Assembly: GCA_900315805.1 (NCBI GenBank) | Contig: ONAN01000002.1 | Span: forward strand, 1-64,000 | Source of the DNA: an uncultured Selenomonadales bacterium | GTDB taxonomy: Bacteria > Bacillota > Negativicutes > Acidaminococcales > Acidaminococcaceae | DNA: 64,000 nt | Reading direction: 5' to 3' | Shown: one piece after another, positions 32,015 to 40,840 of the stretch | How positions within the stretch are numbered: position 1 is the first letter of the stretch | Layout of the letters: each line of letters starts with the position of its first letter | The notes under the pieces: generated by a model | Database searches by the model: none | Told to the model about the DNA's origin: nothing | What the model saw: only the letters and a program-made list of their open reading frames with translations | Translations under genes and position numbers: made by a program

Positions 32015-33403
32015 TTACGGCACCATCCACGCCTTGGCCAGCCGGGCGACGGCGGGGTCGATGTCCGTTTCGCTGATGCCGGCGAAGGACAACAGGATTT
32101 CCGCCCCGATGCGGTTTCCGGAACGGGCGGAGGGGACATCCTGCCCCGTGGGGACAGGCAATACGCGCACGCCGGCCGCTTCCGCGCGCCGCGCCAGTTC
32201 CTGCGCATCCCAGGGGCTGTCGACGGCGATGCGCATATGGAGGCCCGATTCGTAGGCCCGCACCTGCACGCGGCTGCCGCAGTGCTGTGCCAGGGCCTGC
32301 TGGAGCAGGTCCGCTTTGCGGCGGTAGAGGCGGCGCAGTTTCTTCACGTGGCGCCGCAGGCTGCCTTCGCGGATGAACGAGGCCAGGGCGAGCTGCTCGA
32401 TGGTGCTCGAGGTCTGGTTGTAGAGGCGGCCGATGCGCCGGTAGTCGGGCAGCAGCCCCGGCGGCAGCACCATATAGCTGATGCGCAGGCTGGGGAAGAG
32501 GAGCCGCGAAAAGGACCCCAGGTAGACGATGTGCTCGCCGTCGCCCATGCCCTGCAGGGACGACACGGGCGTCGTAAAGTAGCGGAACTCGCCGTTGTAA
32601 TCGTCTTCCAGAATGCAGCCGTCCCGCTCCTGCGTCCAGCGCAGCAGGCGGCGCCGCAGGTCCGGCGTCAGGGAGCGCCCCTTGTAGGGGTTGGACGGGC
32701 TGACATAGAGGAGCCGCGCCGGGACCTTGTCCAGGGCTTCCGTATCAAAGTGGACGATGTCCCAGCCCTGGCGGCGGAAAATTTCTTCGCCCTGGGGAAA
32801 GCCCGGCCGTTCCCAGGCAATCTGCGGGGCCGCGCGGAAGAGGCGGTCCTGCAGGAGGGCCGCCAGAATCACGAAAAGGCTCTGCACGCCGGCGCTGATG
32901 ACGATCTGGTCCGCCGCGCAGACGACGCCCCGGGCCCGGTGGCTGTAGTCCGCCAGGGCCTCGCGCAGGGCCGGTTCCCCCTGGGGCTCGCCGTAGCCGG
33001 TCAGGGCGGCCTTTTCCTTGAGCGCCTGGCCGATATGGCGGCGCCAGATGACGGACGGGAAGGTCGTCCCGTCGACGTAGTTGTTGGCGAAATCGTAGCG
33101 CGCGGCCGGCCGCGTGCTGCCCGAAGGGAGCTCGCGCGGCAGCTGTTTCGGCAGCTGCAGGTCCGCCACGAAATAGCCGCTCTGGGGCTTGCTGACCAGG
33201 TATCCTTCGGCCGTCAGCTTGCTGTAACAGGTTTCCGTCGTCGTGCGGCTCAGGTGCAGGGCCGCCGACAGGTCGCGCACGGAAGGCAGGCGCATGCCCG
33301 GCGTCACCTGGCCGAGGCGGATCTGTTCCTTGATGAAGTCCGCGACCTGCAGGTAGAGCGGCTTCTTCCCGGCGCGGTCCGGCTTGAAATTGGTCAGCAG
33401 CAT
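32015..33403 (-). CDS. MocR/PdxR-type GntR regulator lacking the PLP lysine
   Basis: 462 residues. An N-terminal GntR winged helix (PLYLQVADFIKEQIRLGQ, LPSVRDLSAALHLSRTT) is joined to an aminotransferase fold I domain (SAGVQSLFVILAALL, LEDDYNGEFRY). Where MocR proteins have the PLP-binding lysine (FSKxLFP), this one has Arg300 in SFSRLLFPSLR (CGG codon). The aspartate that contacts the pyridine nitrogen is kept. It may therefore bind PLP non-covalently or another ligand. It follows xpt by 29 bases. Confidence 0.9.
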   Translation of the reverse strand: MLLTNFKPDRAGKKPLYLQVADFIKEQIRLGQVTPGMRLPSVRDLSAALHLSRTTTETCYSKLTAEGYLVSKPQSGYFVADLQLPKQLPRELPSGSTRPAARYDFANNYVDGTTFPSVIWRRHIGQALKEKAALTGYGEPQGEPALREALADYSHRARGVVCAADQIVISAGVQSLFVILAALLQDRLFRAAPQIAWERPGFPQGEEIFRRQGWDIVHFDTEALDKVPARLLYVSPSNPYKGRSLTPDLRRRLLRWTQERDGCILEDDYNGEFRYFTTPVSSLQGMGDGEHIVYLGSFSRLLFPSLRISYMVLPPGLLPDYRRIGRLYNQTSSTIEQLALASFIREGSLRRHVKKLRRLYRRKADLLQQALAQHCGSRVQVRAYESGLHMRIAVDSPWDAQELARRAEAAGVRVLPVPTGQDVPSARSGNRIGAEILLSFAGISETDIDPAVARLAKAWMVP

Positions 33404-33432
33404 GGTATCCTTCCTTTCGACAATTTCAACAA

Positions 33433-34005
33433 TCAGCGGAGGAAGACCGGTTTCCCGTCCTCGAACCGCTCGATGCGGGTCAGGGCGGTGACATCGTACC
33501 CTTCCTGGCGGATCTTTTCGCGGCCCGGGCGGAAGGTCTTTTCAATGGCGACGCCGATGCCGGCCACAATGGCGCCGGCCTGGCGGCACATTTTGATGAG
33601 GCCGAGGATGGTTTCGCCGTTGGACAGGATATCGTCCACGATGAGGACCCGTTCGCCTTCGGGCAGCAGGTGTTTGAGCAGGTAGATGTAATACTGCAGG
33701 TCCTGGCTGCGGGAGTACACCGAGATGGACAGGTTGCTGCCCTGGACGATGGGGATGGCCTGTTTGCGGGCGTACACGAAGGGCACGTGCAGAAAGGACG
33801 CCGTCGTCATGGCGATGGGGATGCCCGCCGTTTCCACGGTCAGGATGCGGTCGATGTTCTTGTGGGCGAAGCGGCTTTCGAACTCCTTGCCGATTTCGAC
33901 GAGGAGGCCCGTGTCCACCTGCTGGCTGAAGATGCGGTCCACGTTCAGCACTTCGTTGTTGATGACGCAGCCGTCTTCGAGGATCCGCTTTTCCAATAAA
34001 CGCAT
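33433..34005 (-). CDS. xpt: Xanthine phosphoribosyltransferase
   Basis: 190 residues. The PRPP-binding motif VLIVDDILSNGETILGLI and the Xpt-type N-terminus (LLEKRILEDGCVINNEVLNVD) are clear. It salvages xanthine to XMP. AAAGGAG precedes the ATG. No purine riboswitch is visible upstream; the space to the tRNA-Gly is filled by the tRNA terminator. It is the first gene of a pair with the MocR-type regulator. Confidence 0.93.
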   Translation of the reverse strand: MRLLEKRILEDGCVINNEVLNVDRIFSQQVDTGLLVEIGKEFESRFAHKNIDRILTVETAGIPIAMTTASFLHVPFVYARKQAIPIVQGSNLSISVYSRSQDLQYYIYLLKHLLPEGERVLIVDDILSNGETILGLIKMCRQAGAIVAGIGVAIEKTFRPGREKIRQEGYDVTALTRIERFEDGKPVFLR

Positions 34006-34045
34006 GTTGATAACTCCTTTGCGGGAAGATTTTGCTGTACAGCCT

Positions 34046-34088
34046 GAAAAGAAAAACGCCTCTCATCGGTTTTGGCGGTGGAGGCGTT
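34046..34088 (-). terminator. tRNA-Gly terminator
   Basis: On the minus strand an eight-bp stem (34088-34081/34062-34055) is followed by a T-rich run. It lies between tRNA-Gly and xpt, so it could also limit xpt transcription. Confidence 0.7.
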
Positions 34089-34096
34089 GTTTACTA

Positions 34097-34170
34097 TGGA
34101 GCGGATGATGGGAATCGAACCCACGTAACTTGCTTGGGAAGCAAGGGCTTTACCATTAAGCTACACCCGC
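34097..34170 (-). tRNA. tRNA-Gly (anticodon CCC)
   Basis: 74 nt including CCA. Acceptor GCGGGTG pairs with CATCCGC, the D arm is GCTTAATGGTAAAGC, and the anticodon arm CTTGC-TTCCCAA-GCAAG gives CCC at 34-36. The T arm is GTGGG-TTCGATT-CCCAT. It stands at the edge of the A+T-rich island. Confidence 0.93.
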
Positions 34171-34183
34171 GAATTACTAACAA

Positions 34184-34212
34184 ATCATACCATGTTTGGG
34201 CATAATTTGCAA
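34184..34212 (-). promoter_or_regulatory. tRNA-Gly promoter
   Basis: On the minus strand TTGCAA (34212-34207) and TATGAT (34189-34184) have 17 bases between them, 13 bases before the tRNA. Confidence 0.6.
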
Positions 34213-34236
34213 CTGGAATTACGGTTCTGCCGCGAG

Positions 34237-35193
34237 TCATAAAACGCCCAGAATTTGGAATAGGACAATCCAAAAGAAGAGTGTAAAACAGGACAGGGCT
34301 GACGATACGACGACGGCGTTGCCAGCCAGTTCCGCGTTGCTGCCGAGCTCTTGCGCCATGGTAAACGAAGCGACTGCGCAAGGGGTGGCGAAGATGCTGA
34401 CGAGAGTAATGAACTCTACGCCCCGGAAGCCTAAAAACATGGCAATCGGTAAAACGATTCCCGGTACGATCAGCAGACGTCCCGCTACGGTGATTACCAA
34501 ATCCCTGATATCGTTTCCTAATGTCCCTAATTTAAAGGATGCGCCCAGAATCAATAAGGCGACAGGTGATGTGCATTTAGCCAGCTGCCCTATCGGTTTG
34601 ATGATTACGGGTGGAAGTTTCCATCCGGTTATAAGGAAGAAAAATCCGAAAATCGCACCAATGATCATGGGGTTCTTTAAAATGTTGAGTAACATTGCAG
34701 AGAGGGAAAATTTTCCTTCTCCACGAAATAATTCCAGAATAAAGACGCTGAGGATGTTATAAAGCGGAACAATCACAGCGATGATCATGGTAGGAACGGC
34801 CAAACTCTCTTCACCAAAGAGGTTTTCCACCATCGGGACGCCAAGAAGCACGAGGTTGCTTCTATATATGGCCTGTATCATGGCTCCGCGGGTCTTGGTG
34901 TCGGTGACCATATTACAGACGACGAAAAAGGCTGCGGCAATTACCAGTAATACAGCGATGATGGCAAAAATTATCAATTTTGGCCGAAAGGCAATGCTAA
35001 AAGTGGTGTTGTATAGATTATAAAACATCATACAGAAAAAGAAGATTTCGAACACCATGCGGTTGACATGTCGGATCTCCGTATCTGTCAGCAGTTTGCC
35101 AATCCGTATAAATGTGCCGATGACAATTAACATGAACATCGGAACAATCGCATTGAATGCGATGACAAAATATTTAAGATATTGTTCCATCAT
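34237..35193 (-). CDS. AEC family permease (auxin efflux carrier type)
   Basis: About 318 residues with nine or ten hydrophobic segments in two similar halves, as in AEC carriers (malate, malonate and other carboxylate permeases). Segments such as IVPMFMLIVIGTFIRIGKL at the start and VSIFATPCAVASFTMAQELG near the end are typical. The start is uncertain (ATG at 35193 or 35190, or GTG at 35199) because the ribosome site is weak. It follows the LysR gene by about 40 bases. Context suggests uptake of the acid or export of its product. Confidence 0.85.
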   Translation of the reverse strand: MMEQYLKYFVIAFNAIVPMFMLIVIGTFIRIGKLLTDTEIRHVNRMVFEIFFFCMMFYNLYNTTFSIAFRPKLIIFAIIAVLLVIAAAFFVVCNMVTDTKTRGAMIQAIYRSNLVLLGVPMVENLFGEESLAVPTMIIAVIVPLYNILSVFILELFRGEGKFSLSAMLLNILKNPMIIGAIFGFFFLITGWKLPPVIIKPIGQLAKCTSPVALLILGASFKLGTLGNDIRDLVITVAGRLLIVPGIVLPIAMFLGFRGVEFITLVSIFATPCAVASFTMAQELGSNAELAGNAVVVSSALSCFTLFFWIVLFQILGVL

Positions 35194-35234
35194 TTTCACT
35201 CATTTTTACTAGAAATTGGGCAGAGATTGTCAGC

Positions 35235-36116
35235 TTAAGGAATCTGCTTAATCCCGCTTTGTTCGCAGGTTATTTCTATAAATTTTTTTACTGTCAAAAT
35301 TTGGGCAGATTGTTTTCTGTACATCAAAGAGGTCGATCTCATTAATGGCTTTTTATTTCTGTGGGTTAAAGGCCGAATATATAAGTTCGGGTAATTTTTG
35401 TTCAAGAGACTTATGCTGGGCAAAATGGAAAATCCCAGTCCTTTTGATACGAACAAACGACAGGTATCTGAATCATTGATTGTCATGATAGTGTGGGGTG
35501 GTCTGGAAAAGAATTCATACCACCAGTCATCGATTTCCTGTTTGAGTTTTTGATCGGTGTCATAGAGGATATAAGGCAAACTGGGAAGAGACCTTAAGTT
35601 GGTTTCTTTATTCGCTATCAGAACAATGGGTTCCTGCCCAAGCGAAATTTTTTCTTCAATCCAATTGTGGTTACCACGGACAATGGCGATTTGTACTTCG
35701 TCATGTTTCAACAATTCTACACTGTGTGTGCTGTTATGCGTCCTGATGTAGATATCGACGTTGGGATATTTTTTCCGAAATGCTGCCAAGATATCTGGCA
35801 ACTTGTATTTTGAAAAGGCCGGTGAAACTGCGATGTGTAGCGTCCCACGCAAATCGGAATCTATAGATGCCAGTTCGTTAGTCACTTCTCTGTAATCCTT
35901 CAGCATCTCTTTTGCGTAGTTAATGATGATTTCTCCCTGGTTCGTGAGAACTAATCCTTTGCTCGTTCTTAAAAAGAACTGGCAGGAAAATTCCTTTTCA
36001 AGATTCTTAATACGGTAGGTTAATGCGGCCTGGGTCATATGTAATTCTTGAGCCGCGTTCGTTACGTTCCTGTCAAGTGATAATGTTTGAAGAATCAACC
36101 AATCCCTAGTGTCCAT
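35235..36116 (-). CDS. LysR family transcriptional regulator
   Basis: 293 residues from the ATG at 36116, with GGTGG ten bases upstream; the GTG at 36128 is less likely. The N-terminal helix-turn-helix reads NVTNAAQELHMTQAALTYRIKNLE. The effector domain begins LRGTLHIAVSPAFSKYKLPDIL. It probably controls the neighbouring transporter/CoA-transferase/decarboxylase operon in response to its acid. Codon use is A+T-rich, as in the rest of the island. Confidence 0.92.
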   Translation of the reverse strand: MDTRDWLILQTLSLDRNVTNAAQELHMTQAALTYRIKNLEKEFSCQFFLRTSKGLVLTNQGEIIINYAKEMLKDYREVTNELASIDSDLRGTLHIAVSPAFSKYKLPDILAAFRKKYPNVDIYIRTHNSTHSVELLKHDEVQIAIVRGNHNWIEEKISLGQEPIVLIANKETNLRSLPSLPYILYDTDQKLKQEIDDWWYEFFSRPPHTIMTINDSDTCRLFVSKGLGFSILPSISLLNKNYPNLYIRPLTHRNKKPLMRSTSLMYRKQSAQILTVKKFIEITCEQSGIKQIP

Positions 36117-36147
36117 AAAATTCACCACCTATGAGAATACAATTGAC

Positions 36148-36242
36148 CCTTGGCTATCTAATCTTAACATTTTTATCATTCTTCTACAAATGTTAAAACA
36201 GATAAATTGCTTTTTGTATTTGTAAAGATAATACAGCCAAGG
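36148..36242. promoter_or_regulatory. LysR upstream region with inverted CCTTGGCT/AGCCAAGG
   Basis: CCTTGGCT at 36148-36155 and AGCCAAGG at 36235-36242 are exact inverted copies about 80 bases apart, in the A+T-rich gap before the LysR start. They could be paired regulator sites; nothing else is visible in the 36129-36299 gap. Confidence 0.3.
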
Positions 36243-36299
36243 CTTGAATCTGTTTTTCACAAGAAAAATCGAATGTCAGATATGTTGAAGAAGAAAGAA

Positions 36300-36341
36300 G
36301 GGCTGTATAAAATGTAGCAGAACTACATTTTGTTACAGCCC
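36300..36341 (-). terminator. Terminator of the decarboxylase operon
   Basis: GGGCTGTA and TACAGCCC (36300-36307/36334-36341) close an extended stem with inner AATGTAG/CTACATT pairs; a T-rich stretch follows on the minus strand, after the transporter gene ending at 36390. Confidence 0.75.
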
Positions 36342-36389
36342 AGAATAGTATGGCAAACTACAAGCGTCTACTTTATAAAATCTCTCAAA

Positions 36390-37691
36390 TCATGGGAAGA
36401 ATGGCCAAACTAACGGAATTACAATCAGGCAAGTGATGCAGGATAAGATACAGAGCGGAATGCCGCATCTCAGATAGTCATTGAACTTAATGTGTCCAGG
36501 TCCCATAAAGAGCATATTCGGCGGACATGCCATCGGGGTAGCGAACGAAGAGGCTGCTGCCATAGCGATGGTCATCAGCAATGCGTGCGGATCACAACCG
36601 ATTGCCTGGGCGATGGAAATGCCGATAGGGGCGATTACGGCAGCGGTAGCCGTATTGGACATAAACTGCGTCAGGAAGCTGGTCGCAATAAACATTGCAG
36701 CGCAAATCAGGTAGGGGCTGGGGTTAGAACCAATGATATTGACGAAGAATTTCGCCATAATGGTTCCGGCCCCGGTTTTCTGCATAGCTTTTGCTACACC
36801 AAGCATTCCGGCGAACATAAACAGAGTTGCCCAGTCGACACTGAGGTACGCATCTTTTTCACTGATGCAGCCGGTTACGATACAGAGAATAGCACCTGCA
36901 ACAGCAGCCATTGACATGGAAATACCTTTGAATCCGGCGAACAGCAGGATTACAACTACAATCATGATAAGGCTGGAAATGTACATTTTGGATTTGTCCT
37001 TCTGTACACCGGTTGCACCGTTTTCTGCCTTGATTTTGTCAATGGCAGCCTGAGTCTTGGCATCAATCATGCCGGTTCCTGTAGTTGTTGGTAAAAGTTT
37101 ACGGCCGATGGTTATCATGTAAATGATAGCCACGATGGTGACAGGAATTGCTGCATAGGCGTATTCGAAAAATCCAAACCCGGATAAGCCGGCAGCAGTC
37201 AATGCACCGAGGACAAGGGCATTAGGCGGAGTGCCAGCCAACGTGATGGAACCGCCGGCGTGAGCCGAATAGGTTACGGGCACAAGCAAGCGGGCAGGCG
37301 GAAGGTTGCCAGCCTCGGCAATGCCAAGGACAACAGGCATCAGGGTGACGCAAGTCGCCGTATTGGAACAAACGGAGGAAAGAATAGCCGTTACAACCAT
37401 GATAGCCAAAATCAGCTTCCGTTCGCTGGTTCCGGCTTTTTTGATGATGGACGTGCCCACTGCCTGAGCCACTCCCGTTTTAAAGAGAGATGCGCCAATG
37501 ATGAACATGCCACCGAACAATACAACCGTGTTGTTAGCAATACTCGAATATACTTCTTTCGGAGTTAACACTCCGCAAAATCCTAAAATGGTACATGCGG
37601 CCATTGAGGTAACTGCCAGAGGGAGTAAACCGCTGATGAAAAAGAAAGCCGCAAGTGCAAGGACGATTAATGTGATTGTTGCAGGATCCAT
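36390..37691 (-). CDS. SLC13/DASS family dicarboxylate transporter
   Basis: 433 residues, about eleven membrane segments. The two SNT motifs that bind sodium and the carboxylates in this family are present: SSVCSNTATCVTLMP and QFMSNTATAAVIAPI. The family imports succinate, malate, citrate or similar with sodium. AAAGGAGGGTGA precedes the ATG. It is 13 bases after the CoA-transferase gene and ends before a terminator. Confidence 0.9.
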   Translation of the reverse strand: MDPATITLIVLALAAFFFISGLLPLAVTSMAACTILGFCGVLTPKEVYSSIANNTVVLFGGMFIIGASLFKTGVAQAVGTSIIKKAGTSERKLILAIMVVTAILSSVCSNTATCVTLMPVVLGIAEAGNLPPARLLVPVTYSAHAGGSITLAGTPPNALVLGALTAAGLSGFGFFEYAYAAIPVTIVAIIYMITIGRKLLPTTTGTGMIDAKTQAAIDKIKAENGATGVQKDKSKMYISSLIMIVVVILLFAGFKGISMSMAAVAGAILCIVTGCISEKDAYLSVDWATLFMFAGMLGVAKAMQKTGAGTIMAKFFVNIIGSNPSPYLICAAMFIATSFLTQFMSNTATAAVIAPIGISIAQAIGCDPHALLMTIAMAAASSFATPMACPPNMLFMGPGHIKFNDYLRCGIPLCILSCITCLIVIPLVWPFFP

Positions 37692-37704
37692 AATTCACCC
37701 TCCT

Positions 37705-38910
37705 TTAGTCCATAGCGTATTCAGGGAAGAAAGTCCTAACTTTCTTTTGTTTTTCAAGTAAGGCGTCAATCTCCTCTTTTGTCATTCCGATGGAAGCAAA
37801 GACCTCTCTGTTGTTCTCACCAAGTATAGGCGTACCCTTTGTCAGATGCGGTGCATCATGTTCAAATTTAAGGGGAGAACCAGGTGCCTGATAGGTGCCT
37901 GCCGTTTTATGAGTCAGGGTAACGATCATGTTGCGTGCTATCAGACTTTCGTCTTTGCAGGCTTCGTCAATTGTGTTTACCGTAGCACAAGGAATACCGC
38001 CCTTATTCAGGGCATCAATCAAGTCTGCTGTCTTCCACTTTGAAGTATAACTTGCTACCATCTCATGGCAGGCTTGTTTGTTGATTAACCGTACTTCATC
38101 GTTGCAAAATCTTGGATCATCAATGTACTGCTCGCAATGCAGCACTTTGCACAGATCCCTGTAAGTATTCGTCCGGCCGACCGCTAAAATGAAGGAACCG
38201 TCGGCGGTGGGGAAGTCACCCCAGGGCACATCCTGAGGATGCTCGTTTCCGATGCGCGTGGCAACTTTTCCAGAGCAAAGATACTGCGTAACGGGGTTAT
38301 TGCAAGTGGCAAACAGAGTATCCAGCATGGCAAGATCCAGATGGTTGCCCCTGCCGGTTTTTTCCCTGTCCAGCAACATGCATGCCGTACCAAAGGCGGC
38401 TTCGATGCCGGAGCAGATGTCAGCTACAGAAATACCAGCCCTTACGGGTTTGCGCCCGCGTTCTCCCGTGACGCTCATGAACCCGCTCATGGCCTGAATG
38501 ATGATATCGAAAGCGCCTCTTCCCTTGTAGGGGCTCGTTTGACCGAAGCCCGAGATGGAAGTGTAAATGATGTCCGGCTTGATTTTGGCAATCGTTTCGT
38601 AATCAATGCCCATCCGTTTGGTAACGCCGGGACGGAAGTTTTCCACTATTACATCGGCACTTTTGATCAGCTTCATGAGGATTTCATGCTCTTCAGAATC
38701 TTTGGCATTTAATGTTACGCTTTTCTTTCCCCTCATAAGGCCCAGGTCTACGGTCCTTTCACCACCCAGGTACGGGCCGCTGCCCTTCTTTTTATCAGGA
38801 CGTTCGATGCGGATTACTTCTGCTCCCATATCGGCTAACAGTCTGGTGCAGGTAGGTCCGGATACGAAGTTTGTGAAATCGATGACTCTATAATTACTTA
38901 ACATGCCCAT
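37705..38910 (-). CDS. Family III (CaiB/BaiF, formyl-CoA transferase-like) CoA-transferase
   Basis: 401 residues from the ATG at 38910; GGGG is nine bases upstream. Motifs include VIDFTNFVSGPTCTRLLADMGAEVIRIE, SISGFGQTSPYKGR and the catalytic aspartate in HLDLAMLDTLFA near residue 170. These enzymes move CoA between carboxylic acids by an aspartyl-CoA path. With a dicarboxylate transporter and a decarboxylase subunit beside it, it probably activates the imported acid using the decarboxylation product's CoA ester. Confidence 0.9.
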   Translation of the reverse strand: MGMLSNYRVIDFTNFVSGPTCTRLLADMGAEVIRIERPDKKKGSGPYLGGERTVDLGLMRGKKSVTLNAKDSEEHEILMKLIKSADVIVENFRPGVTKRMGIDYETIAKIKPDIIYTSISGFGQTSPYKGRGAFDIIIQAMSGFMSVTGERGRKPVRAGISVADICSGIEAAFGTACMLLDREKTGRGNHLDLAMLDTLFATCNNPVTQYLCSGKVATRIGNEHPQDVPWGDFPTADGSFILAVGRTNTYRDLCKVLHCEQYIDDPRFCNDEVRLINKQACHEMVASYTSKWKTADLIDALNKGGIPCATVNTIDEACKDESLIARNMIVTLTHKTAGTYQAPGSPLKFEHDAPHLTKGTPILGENNREVFASIGMTKEEIDALLEKQKKVRTFFPEYAMD

Positions 38911-38947
38911 TTTCAATTGCCCCCTTTACATCAATGAGCGGAATGCT

Positions 38948-40498
38948 TTAGAGAGGAAGGTTGCAGTGTTTCTTCCAAGGATGAACAACCTTCTTGTTTT
39001 TCAATGTTTCTAATGCGGAAATCAATTCCTTACGCGTGTTTTCCGGTCTGATGATGCGGTCTGCGTAACCGCGGCGCGCTGCAGCAAGCGGGGTAGAGAA
39101 CTTCTTCTCGTAATCGGCAATCAATTTTGCCTTCATCGCTTCTTTGTCTGCTGCTTCCTTCATTTCTTTTCGGAAAATGATGGGAACTGCTCCTTCGGCA
39201 CCCATTACTGCAATTTCCGCAGTAGGCCACAACATCAGGTAATCGGCGTGCAATTCTTTGGAGCACATCGCGTTTTGCGCACCGCCGTATGCCTTCCGCA
39301 ATACCAAAGTGATTTTCGGGACTGTTGCTTCTGAGTAAGCGTAAAGCAATTTTGCACCATGGCGGATGATGCCGTTCTTTTCCTGGTTCGTGCCAGGTAA
39401 ATATCCGGGAACATCAACCAGCGAAATGATGGGGATGTTGAAGCAATCGCAAAACCGTACAAAGCGGGCCGCCTTATCCGAGGCATTGATGTCAATGCAG
39501 CCTGCCAGGAACTGGGGCTGGTTCGCTACAATCCCTACAGGAACTCCCTTGAGCCTTGCGAATCCGACGACGATGTTCTGGGCGAACATGGGCTGCATTT
39601 CAAAAAACGAGTCTGTATCGAAAATTTCATTGATGACATGCTTCATGTCGTAACCCATCTGTGTGTTTGCCGGAACGATATTCAACAGGTTATCCAGTGG
39701 TTCATTTTTTTCATTATTTTCGCGGATAGGCAATGGTGCCGTGTTGGAATCAGGCAGATAGCTCAACAGGGTTCTCAATTTCTGGTAGCAATCGTCCTCG
39801 TCCCTGGCAAGCAGGTGAGCGGAACCGCTGAGACAATTCTGCGTTTTCGCACCGCCCAATTCTTCTTCTGTGACGACCTCTCCGAGGGCTGTCTTGCATA
39901 CTTTCGGACCCGTTACGAACATGTGGCTCGTCTTGTCAACCATCACAATCCAGTCCGTCAGGGCGGGTCCGTAAACGGCGCCGCCTGCACAAGGACCGGT
40001 AATGGCTGATAGCTGGGGAACTACACCGGACATGATGGAATTTCTGTAGAAGATTTCACCATACCCGTGTTTTGCATCGACACCTTCCTGGATGCGCCCG
40101 CCGCCAGAGTCATGAATACCGATGACAGGACACTTGTTTTCCAAGGCCAAATCCAGTACCTTGCATACCTTTCGGGAGTGCATGGCGCCAACTGTACCAC
40201 CGAAGGTGGTAAAGTCATCGGCGTAGATATAGACCGTCCGGCCGTCGATTTTTCCGTAACCGGTTACGATGCCGTCACCAATGCCCTTCTTTTTCTCCAT
40301 GCCGAAATTGATGCAGTTATGCTCAACGTACCTGTCAATCTCGACAAAAGTTCCCGGATCTACCAGTTTGTTGATTCTTTCGCGGACATAGAGCCGCCCT
40401 TTTTGATGCTGTTTTTCAATCTTGTCTTGACCACCACCAAATTCTACTTTCTTATCCTCTTCAAAAAACTCATCTGACAGTTCTCTTAAGGATTTCAT
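38948..40498 (-). CDS. Biotin-dependent decarboxylase/carboxylase carboxyltransferase subunit (MmdA/PccB-like)
   Basis: 516 residues, the usual MmdA length (GcdA is longer). Two crotonase-like halves: IGIHDSGGGRIQEG and GPCAGGAVYGPALTDW in the first, GIVANQPQFLAGCIDINASDK, PGYLPGTNQEKNGIIRHGAK and YGGAQNAMCSKEL in the second. In Na+-pumping decarboxylases this subunit moves the carboxyl group from acyl-CoA to biotin. No biotin carrier or membrane beta subunit is in the window, so these must be supplied elsewhere. GGAGG precedes the ATG. First gene of the island operon. Confidence 0.9.
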   Translation of the reverse strand: MKSLRELSDEFFEEDKKVEFGGGQDKIEKQHQKGRLYVRERINKLVDPGTFVEIDRYVEHNCINFGMEKKKGIGDGIVTGYGKIDGRTVYIYADDFTTFGGTVGAMHSRKVCKVLDLALENKCPVIGIHDSGGGRIQEGVDAKHGYGEIFYRNSIMSGVVPQLSAITGPCAGGAVYGPALTDWIVMVDKTSHMFVTGPKVCKTALGEVVTEEELGGAKTQNCLSGSAHLLARDEDDCYQKLRTLLSYLPDSNTAPLPIRENNEKNEPLDNLLNIVPANTQMGYDMKHVINEIFDTDSFFEMQPMFAQNIVVGFARLKGVPVGIVANQPQFLAGCIDINASDKAARFVRFCDCFNIPIISLVDVPGYLPGTNQEKNGIIRHGAKLLYAYSEATVPKITLVLRKAYGGAQNAMCSKELHADYLMLWPTAEIAVMGAEGAVPIIFRKEMKEAADKEAMKAKLIADYEKKFSTPLAAARRGYADRIIRPENTRKELISALETLKNKKVVHPWKKHCNLPL

Positions 40499-40787
40499 GC
40501 AACCGCCTCCAAAATGTTACTCTTGGATGCATCCGTATTAAAAAACCATGGTTTTACAGACAAATTAAAATTAATAAATATATAAAATTTATAGATAAAT
40601 AAATAAATGATTGGAATAATGAGAAATTTTTAATTGCTAAAATCCCTGTTTTTTTCTTCAGTTTTATTGTACTGCCCTGTGTTGAAAAAATGAAATTGAG
40701 GTTTTTTGCTGCTGGCCATAAAAATTTTTTATTCTATGGACTGAACTGCGATGGTTCCTGAGATGGCGAGGATTGAAAAGACGTAAA
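40499..40787. other. A+T-rich upstream region of the decarboxylase operon
   Basis: About 290 bases without a gene. 40555-40640 is almost only A and T with AATAAATA-like repeats. On the minus strand a TACAAT near 40668 with a weak TTCATT 17 bases before it could be the operon promoter. No riboswitch is recognised. Confidence 0.4.
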
Positions 40788-40813
40788 AAAACCGCTCCTT
40801 TCAGAGCGGTTTT
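40788..40813 (-). terminator. Terminator of the adaptor lipoprotein gene
   Basis: A ten-bp stem AAAACCGCTC/GAGCGGTTTT with a six-base loop, bordered by T runs on the minus strand; ends the gene at 40841. Confidence 0.8.
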
Positions 40814-40840
40814 CATAATTTTCATGTGTACCCGTATGTT

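Noticed and set aside
34006-34096. Purine riboswitch upstream of xpt
   Set aside because: The interval is filled by the tRNA-Gly terminator and a ribosome-binding site; no three-way junction consensus is present.
34097-40787. Integrative element with a tRNA-Gly attachment site
   Set aside because: No integrase or mobilisation gene, and no copy of either tRNA end near 40.5-40.8 kb. The composition difference alone does not show an integrative element.
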